This document shows positions 31,508-36,066 of a DNA stretch of 36,066 nucleotides, piece after piece (within the stretch, counting starts at the first letter, position 1; each line of letters opens with the position of its first letter). Source of the stretch: Chloroflexota bacterium. GTDB taxonomy: Bacteria; Chloroflexota; Anaerolineae; DTLA01. A program made the translations under genes and the position numbers. The DNA lies in contig JACIWU010000026.1 in the NCBI GenBank assembly GCA_014360805.1, positions 1 through 36,066 on the forward strand, in the 5' to 3' direction. Below the pieces are notes generated by a model. The model saw only the letters and a list, made by a program, of their open reading frames with translations, did not search any database and was not told the origin of the DNA.

Positions 31508-33577
31508 ATGTTCCGGCTGCGCGCGTTCGTTCCTGCACTGCTGGTTGTCCTGTTGGCGGCTTCGGCCTGCAAGGCGCGGCCGACCACTTCGGCGACGCCC
31601 GCGGCGGCCAATGACCCCGCCGAGGTGGTGAGCACGTTCCTGACCGCATGGAGCCAAGCGCGCTACGCCGACATGTACCGCCTGCTGTCGCCGGATGACC
31701 AGGCCGCCTACGCCGAGGATGCCTTCATCTCGGCCTACCGGGACTTCGCCAGCGCCGCCAAACTCACCGCCGTAACGCCGCAGGTCATCTCGCTCTTGGT
31801 GGACAAGGATCAGGCGCGGGCGCGGTTCCGCGTGGCCTACAGCAGCCAGGCGGTCGGCGACTTTGAGCGCGAGAACGTGCTGACGCTGGCCCTGGCCGCA
31901 AACGAGTGGCGGGTGCGGTGGTCGCCCGCCGCCATCCTGCCCGAAATGCAGCCAGGGGACACGGTGCATGTTCTGTACCAGGCCTCGGTGCGCGGGAACA
32001 TCTACGACCGCGCGGGGCACGCGCTGGCCGCTCAGGACACGTATGTAACCGTTGGCGTCGTCCCGGCTCTGATTCAAGACGAGCGCACGCTCCTCGCCAC
32101 GCTGAGCAGGGTGCTGGGCCAGCCGCCTTCCGCCGTTCAGGAGAAGTACAAGAATGCGGCCCGCGCCGACTGGTTCATGCCCGTCGGCGACCTCTCGCCG
32201 GAGCAGGCCCGGGCATTCTACGACGAACTGCGCGCCGTGCCCGGCATAGAACTGCGGGAGACGTTGCGCCGCGCCTACCCCGACGGGGCGCTCTTCGCCC
32301 ATGTGGTGGGCTACCTGGGTCGTATCAGCGAGGACGAACTGCGGACCCTGCACGCCAAGGGCTACCAGAGCGACGACTTCATCGGCAAGAGCGGCCTGGA
32401 AGCCTGGGCCGAGTCCTATCTGGCCGGGCAGCGCGGCGCGCAACTGATAGTCCTCACGAAGGACGGGCAGGTGCGCACCATCGCCGCCCAACGCCCAGCC
32501 CTGCATTCGCGCAACGTCATCGTTACGCTCAACACGGCGCTCCAACAGGCCGCAACCGAGGCCCTCGGCGACCGCCAGGGCGCGATTGTGGCGTTGGACC
32601 CGCGCGACGGTGCGGTGCTCGCCATGGTGAGTTACCCCGCCTTTGACCCCAACGACTTCGCCGCGGGCGTATCCGCCACGGTGTGGAGCGCCCTTACCGG
32701 GGATGCGCGAAAGCCCCTGCTCAACCGCGCGACGCAGGCGGTGTACCCCGCAGGTTCCATCTTCAAGGTGGTTACCATGGCGGCGGCGCTGGAGAACACG
32801 GGGTTCACCGCCGGCAGCACCTTCACCTGCACGGGCGCTTGGTCTGCCTACAACCGTACCTGGAAGTGCTACGGCGTGCACGGGACATTGGACCTGGTGC
32901 GCGGGCTGACGCAATCGTGCGACGTGGTGTTCTACACGCTGGGGAAGGCGCTCTACGAGGCGGACCCAGATGCGCTGTCGCGCATGGCCCGCGCGTTCGG
33001 CCTGGGCGCGCCCACGGGGATTGACCTCATCGGCGAAGCGCCCGGCCTGGTGCCCGACGATGCCTGGAAGCAACGAGCGCGCGGCGAACCCTGGTACCCC
33101 GGCGACAGCATCAATCTGGCCATCGGCCAGGGCGACCTGCTGGTAACCCCGCTCCAGATCGCCACGCTCTACGCCGCCATCGCCAACGGCGGCACGCTCT
33201 ACCGGCCCCACGTGGTGGCCGAGATTCCCGCCTGGACCGAGGGCGAGCCGGACATCCGCATCCAGCCGGAGGTCATCGGCAGGCTCCCTGTGTCCGCCGA
33301 GCACCTGGCCGCCATTCGGCGCGGGCTGGAAGGCGTAACACAGCCGCCCTACGGGACCTCGTGGCGCGTGTTCCAGGGGATGCCGGTGTCGGTTGCGGGC
33401 AAGAGCGGCACCGCCGAGAATATCTACGAACTGCCGCATTCGTGGTGGGTGGGCTACGCGCCGGCGGACAATCCGGAGATCGTCGTCGCGGCTATCGTGG
33501 AGAATGTGGGCGAGGGCAGCCGGTATGCGGCGCCCATCGTGCGGCAGGTGCTGGAAGCGTGGCTACAGTTGAGGTGA
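31508..33577 (+). CDS. Class B penicillin-binding protein (PBP2-like transpeptidase) predicted as a lipoprotein
   Basis: A 689-residue peptidoglycan transpeptidase. The N terminus (MFRLRAFVP, then LLVVLLAASAC) reads as a signal with a lipobox-like ASAC (Cys21) rather than a plain membrane anchor. An NTF2/MecA_N-like domain (about 35-145) precedes the dimerisation region that starts RGNIYDRAG (162-170). The transpeptidase motifs are SIFK (Ser417, Lys420), SCD (470-472, in place of SxN; an SxD form also occurs in E. coli PBP2) and KSGT (632-635). ATG 31508 has GGAG six bases upstream; ATG 31502 is the alternative. It heads a four-gene unit. The exact role (elongation or a MecA-like accessory) is open. 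Confidence 0.9.
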   Translation: MFRLRAFVPALLVVLLAASACKARPTTSATPAAANDPAEVVSTFLTAWSQARYADMYRLLSPDDQAAYAEDAFISAYRDFASAAKLTAVTPQVISLLVDKDQARARFRVAYSSQAVGDFERENVLTLALAANEWRVRWSPAAILPEMQPGDTVHVLYQASVRGNIYDRAGHALAAQDTYVTVGVVPALIQDERTLLATLSRVLGQPPSAVQEKYKNAARADWFMPVGDLSPEQARAFYDELRAVPGIELRETLRRAYPDGALFAHVVGYLGRISEDELRTLHAKGYQSDDFIGKSGLEAWAESYLAGQRGAQLIVLTKDGQVRTIAAQRPALHSRNVIVTLNTALQQAATEALGDRQGAIVALDPRDGAVLAMVSYPAFDPNDFAAGVSATVWSALTGDARKPLLNRATQAVYPAGSIFKVVTMAAALENTGFTAGSTFTCTGAWSAYNRTWKCYGVHGTLDLVRGLTQSCDVVFYTLGKALYEADPDALSRMARAFGLGAPTGIDLIGEAPGLVPDDAWKQRARGEPWYPGDSINLAIGQGDLLVTPLQIATLYAAIANGGTLYRPHVVAEIPAWTEGEPDIRIQPEVIGRLPVSAEHLAAIRRGLEGVTQPPYGTSWRVFQGMPVSVAGKSGTAENIYELPHSWWVGYAPADNPEIVVAAIVENVGEGSRYAAPIVRQVLEAWLQLR

Positions 33578-33581
33578 TTTC

Positions 33582-33839
33582 GTGAGAACGGATACACTAC
33601 AAACGACGCATGCCTTTGACAATGTGGTGATCCCCGAATATGATATCGCCGCAGGCGCGCTGGTTCGCGTGCGGCATGGCGACGCCGAAATCGTGCTGCA
33701 CGTGCTGGACGACGTGCCCTTCGGCTGCCTGCTGGCCGTGCGCGACATCCCCAGAGGCCACCCGATTGTGCGAGGCGGCGTGCAGGTTGGCGTGGCCGCC
33801 GTGCACGTCCGCGCCGGGCAGCGGGTGGACATTCGCTGA
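33582..33839 (+). CDS. Stand-alone SAF-domain protein (UxaA/altronate dehydratase small-subunit type)
   Basis: An 85-residue protein matching the N-terminal SAF domain of UxaA-type hydro-lyases: DNVVIPEYDIAAG, then VPFGCLLAVRDIPRGHPIVRGG, then VGVAAVHVRAGQRVDI. In two-subunit altronate/galactarate dehydratases this small subunit works with a large catalytic subunit, which is absent here. The GTG start follows the PBP stop by four bases, with GAGGTGA as ribosome site, so it is tightly coupled to a cell-wall gene. It may be a solitary substrate-binding module or a relict; the function is unknown. Confidence 0.8.
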   Translation: MRTDTLQTTHAFDNVVIPEYDIAAGALVRVRHGDAEIVLHVLDDVPFGCLLAVRDIPRGHPIVRGGVQVGVAAVHVRAGQRVDIR

Positions 33840-33857
33840 GCGTGAGGAGGGCGCATC

Positions 33858-34775
33858 ATGGGAGCCAACATCGGGCTGATGGATATTCTCTTCCCCATCT
33901 TTGACCTCGTGTTTGATTTCTGGCCTGTGGCGCTGGTTACGTCGGTGCTCGGCGCGCGCAGACACTTCCTTCGCGTTGCCCTGGCGATGTGGGCATTCTT
34001 CGGGCTGATGCGCGCGATCCTTCTCTTCAATCCCACCCCCATCAAGCAGTCGCTCCTCATCCCCGAGCCGCAAAGCACGGGCTGGTTTCTTGTGGTCGGC
34101 GCCGTCTTGGGCCTCGTGCAGTTGGGCCTGATCGCGCGGGACGCATTGCGCACCCCAGGTGGAAGATTCAGCCACGTCGCAACGGTGGACGACCTTCTGA
34201 AACTGTCGCCCCGCGCGTTTGAGGAGATGGTAACCGAACTGTATCGGGCCTATGGGCACGACGCGAAGCGCACGGGGGCCACCGGCGATCACGGCGTGGA
34301 TGTGCGAGTTCGCGCCGCGAACGGCGAGAAATGGGTGGTGCAGTGCAAACGCTGGCGCACGCCCGTGGGCGAGCCGATCGTCCGCGATTTCTACGGGATG
34401 ATGCAACATGAGAAGGCGGACAAGGGGGCCATCATCGCCATTCGCGGATTTACCCCGCAGGCGCGGGATTGGGCCCAGGGCAAGCCCATCATCCTCTACG
34501 ATGGGAACGAATTTCTGAAGGCGTGGAAGCGCGCCGTGAAACCGGCGGAACCCAAGAAGACGCCGTCCGCGCCCGCCAAAGACGCCGCCGGGCCATCGCC
34601 TGCCCCCACCCGCGCCGCCGACCCGCCGCTATGCCCGAACCGCGGCGTGCCCATGGTGCTTCGCGTCGCCTCAAGAGGGGAACACCAGGGCAAGCCTTTC
34701 TACGGCTGCCCCAACTACCCACGGTGCCGCGAGGTCGTGCCCATTCCGGACGGCGCGGATGTGTCCGCCGAGTAA
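33858..34775 (+). CDS. Membrane-anchored Mrr-like endonuclease with degenerate topoisomerase-type zinc ribbon
   Basis: A 305-residue protein. Two or three hydrophobic segments (about 8-55 and 75-95) tether it to the membrane. Residues about 110-225 form an Mrr_cat nuclease domain with the PD-(D/E)xK-type residues Glu123 or 124 (FEEMV), Asp148 (GDHGVDV) and QCK (Gln162, Lys164). A Pro/Ala linker leads to a topoisomerase C4 zinc ribbon (about 257-297): Cys259, Cys284 and Cys290 remain, but the second Cys of CPxCG is Arg262. Mrr proteins often cut modified DNA; a membrane form may instead act in DNA uptake or quality control (inference). AGGAGGGC precedes the ATG. It lies 18 bases after the SAF gene. 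Confidence 0.82.
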   Translation: MGANIGLMDILFPIFDLVFDFWPVALVTSVLGARRHFLRVALAMWAFFGLMRAILLFNPTPIKQSLLIPEPQSTGWFLVVGAVLGLVQLGLIARDALRTPGGRFSHVATVDDLLKLSPRAFEEMVTELYRAYGHDAKRTGATGDHGVDVRVRAANGEKWVVQCKRWRTPVGEPIVRDFYGMMQHEKADKGAIIAIRGFTPQARDWAQGKPIILYDGNEFLKAWKRAVKPAEPKKTPSAPAKDAAGPSPAPTRAADPPLCPNRGVPMVLRVASRGEHQGKPFYGCPNYPRCREVVPIPDGADVSAE

Positions 34776-34799
34776 ACCACTTTGCATAAGGAGGGTCGG

Positions 34800-35795
34800 A
34801 TGTCAGCTTCGGTTCGCGTAATTCAATACGGCCTGGGCCCTATCGGCAGCGCCATCGCGCGCCACGTTACCGAACGCGAGGGCCTGCGGCTGGTCGGGGC
34901 GGTGGACGTGGACCCGGCCAAGGTGGGCCGAGACGCGGGCGAGGTCATCGGCCTGGGGAGGCCGTTGGGCTTCCCGGTTGCGGCCACGCTCGCCGAGGCG
35001 CTGGCCCGCGCGGAGGCCGACGTGGCCTTGCACGCCACCAGTTCCTACTTTGACCGATTCAAGCCCCAGATTCTGGGACTCCTAGACGCCGGCCTGGACG
35101 TCGTCTCCACCGCCGAGGAACTGTCGTTCCCCTGGTTGGCGCACCCCGCGGAAGCGCGGGAGATAGACGCCGCCGCGAAACGGGCGGGGAAAACGGTGCT
35201 CGGAACCGGCATCAACCCTGGGTTCCTCATGGACTCGCTGCCCCTGTTCCTGACGGCCATCTGCCAGCGAGTGGATCACATAGAAGTCCGGCGGGCACAG
35301 AACGCCTCGCTGCGGCGCGGGCCGTTCCAGGCCAAGATCGGCGCGGGGCTGACAGTGGACGAATTCCAGGAGCGCATGGCCGCCGGACGCATGGGACACG
35401 TGGGCCTGCCGGAGTCCGTCGGCATGGTGTTCCACACGCTGGGGCGCACGCTGGTGCGGTACGAATCGGCCGTGGAGCCGGTGGTGGCCACGAGGCGCGT
35501 CGTTACCGAGTTCTTTGACGTGCCGCCGGGCCGCGTCATCGGGCTGAAGCAGACGGCCCGTGGGTTCGCGCCCGAGGGTGAATTCGTGGCCCTGACGTTC
35601 CTGGCCGCGCTGGACGCCGAGGAGAACGCCGACACCATCCGCATCAAGGGGGTGCCCGAACTGGAGGTCAGGCTCCAGGGCACCAATGGCGACGCGGCCA
35701 CCGTTGCCATCGCCGTCAACGCCATCCGGCGCGTGCGTGAGGCCGCGCCTGGACTGGTAACGATGCCCGACCTGCCCCTCATCACGCACGGGTAG
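34800..35795 (+). CDS. NAD(P)-binding dehydrogenase, dihydrodipicolinate reductase-like (2,4-diaminopentanoate dehydrogenase family)
   Basis: A 331-residue oxidoreductase. A Rossmann domain opens IQYGLGPIGSAIA (GLGPIG at 11-16), followed by a DapB-like core and TGINPGFLMDSLP (about 138-150), which is typical of the 2,4-diaminopentanoate dehydrogenase (Ord) group. That enzyme deaminates 2,4-diaminopentanoate oxidatively in ornithine fermentation. None of the other ornithine-degradation genes are nearby, so the substrate here is uncertain. The start is ATG 34800, preceded by AAGGAGGG (34788-34795); the frame is open from 34782. It is the last gene of the PBP unit, or is separately expressed. 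Confidence 0.78.
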   Translation: MSASVRVIQYGLGPIGSAIARHVTEREGLRLVGAVDVDPAKVGRDAGEVIGLGRPLGFPVAATLAEALARAEADVALHATSSYFDRFKPQILGLLDAGLDVVSTAEELSFPWLAHPAEAREIDAAAKRAGKTVLGTGINPGFLMDSLPLFLTAICQRVDHIEVRRAQNASLRRGPFQAKIGAGLTVDEFQERMAAGRMGHVGLPESVGMVFHTLGRTLVRYESAVEPVVATRRVVTEFFDVPPGRVIGLKQTARGFAPEGEFVALTFLAALDAEENADTIRIKGVPELEVRLQGTNGDAATVAIAVNAIRRVREAAPGLVTMPDLPLITHG

Positions 35796-35820
35796 CCGGC
35801 CCGCGCCGGTGAGGAATGCT

Positions 35821-35846
35821 GCGCGCGGGGCTAAACCCCCGCGCTG
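35821..35846. repeat. 26-base repeat, copy 1
   Basis: A 26-base element built on GGGGCTAAACCCCCGCGCT, differing at one base from 35900-35925. Its core (GGGG-CTAAA-CCCC) is self-complementary. The spacer between the copies holds short repeats of GCGCGAA. Confidence 0.8.
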
Positions 35847-35899
35847 GGGGCGTCTGGAGCGCGAAGGACGCGAAAGGGCGCGAAAACCGCGTCCGGCTG

Positions 35900-35925
35900 G
35901 CGCGCAGGGCTAAACCCCCGCGCTG
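35900..35925. repeat. 26-base repeat, copy 2
   Basis: Matches 35821-35846 at 25 of 26 bases, in the same orientation. It lies just before a strong terminator-like hairpin. Confidence 0.8.
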
Positions 35926-35933
35926 AAAGAACA

Positions 35934-35950
35934 AAGCCCCTTCGGGGCTT
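35934..35950. terminator. Terminator-like hairpin downstream of the 34800 gene
   Basis: AAGCCCC (35934-35940), a TTC loop, then GGGGCTT (35944-35950): a perfect 7-base GC-rich stem with a very stable UUCG-type closing. It lies about 140 bases after the last gene. No T run follows. Confidence 0.55.
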
Positions 35951-35960
35951 CGCCCGTTCA

Positions 35961-36066
35961 GCCCGATGCTTCAGCGTCGGGCGGGGCGGGGTGAAGGCGC
36001 ACCTCACCCCCGGCCTTCGGCCTCCCCCTCGCCGTGGGCGGAGATGTGGAGCAAATTGCCAATTTG
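35961..36066. repeat. Gene-free palindromic repeats at the window end
   Basis: GCCCGATGC and GCGTCGGGC (35961-35969 and 35974-35982) form a 9-pair stem with one G-U pair. GGCC-TTC-GGCC (36012-36022) forms another hairpin inside a CCTCACC...CCCCCTC tract that resembles the element at 8656-8744. From 35796 onward I see no open frame with a plausible start or family match. Confidence 0.55.

Noticed and set aside
33858-34775. Mrr-like nuclease as the restriction system behind TCGA/AGCT/GTSAC avoidance
   Set aside because: Mrr-type enzymes have no cognate methylase and no four- or five-base specificity of this kind. No methylase lies beside it; the two methyltransferases in the window are small-molecule or sugar types.

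Overview
This is a GC-rich (about two-thirds G+C by eye), gene-dense chromosomal window, most likely from a member of the Chloroflexota (Anaerolineae-like). That is an inference from several signs: pdxS-pdxT, a RemA/DUF370-gmk pair, tmk followed by a DarA-type c-di-AMP receptor, an AAA-R3H ATPase of the SpoIIIAA/Ycf45 type, a long PriA with a winged-helix-rich insertion, and secreted proteins with Thr/Pro-rich linkers and a short C-terminal tail. No rRNA, tRNA, prophage, transposase or CRISPR array was found.

Layout. (1) 1-8590: a glycan export and assembly operon of eight genes on the + strand, each overlapping the next by 4 or 8 bases: MurJ-like flippase (cut by the window edge), O-antigen ligase/polymerase, GT2, a membrane-anchored soluble domain, a GT39-like GT-C protein, a second GT2, a methyltransferase and a GT4-methyltransferase fusion. 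A strong hairpin closes it. (2) 8860-12550: a consensus-like promoter, then a translationally coupled trio (membrane protein of unknown function, variant metallophosphoesterase, ParB-fold protein) and a further membrane protein. (3) 12570-14443, minus strand: a DsbA-like lipoprotein and a PH-like membrane protein. (4) 14806-18976: pdxS, pdxT, a GNAT-like protein and the AAA-R3H ATPase. (5) 18973-22753: tmk, darA, a convergent FmdB zinc ribbon, then remA-gmk-rhomboid/TPR. (6) 22887-26699: an orphan Memo-like protein and priA. (7) 26701-30990, minus strand: a 1429-residue secreted mosaic protein with its own promoter and a roughly 220-base leader. (8) 31508-35795: a class B penicillin-binding lipoprotein, a lone SAF-domain protein, a membrane-bound Mrr-like nuclease and a diaminopentanoate-dehydrogenase-like enzyme. 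(9) 35796-36066: gene-free, packed with short palindromic repeats.

The most unusual signal is not a gene. Reading the whole window by eye, the palindrome TCGA appears to be absent, AGCT occurs about twice and GTSAC (GTGAC/GTCAC) only four times, although base composition predicts tens to about a hundred of each. Synonymous codons are switched wherever these words would otherwise arise: Val-Thr is written GTA/GTT+ACN, Ile/Phe before Asp/Glu uses ATT/TTT, and Leu after Glu/Gln/Lys uses either TTG or an A-ending preceding codon. This looks like genome-wide avoidance of restriction-type sites. Other notable signals are a family of two-armed palindromic repeats (two identical copies bracketed by an exact 22-base direct repeat), a MITE-like nested inverted repeat, and the uncharacterised three-gene cassette at 8928-11583.
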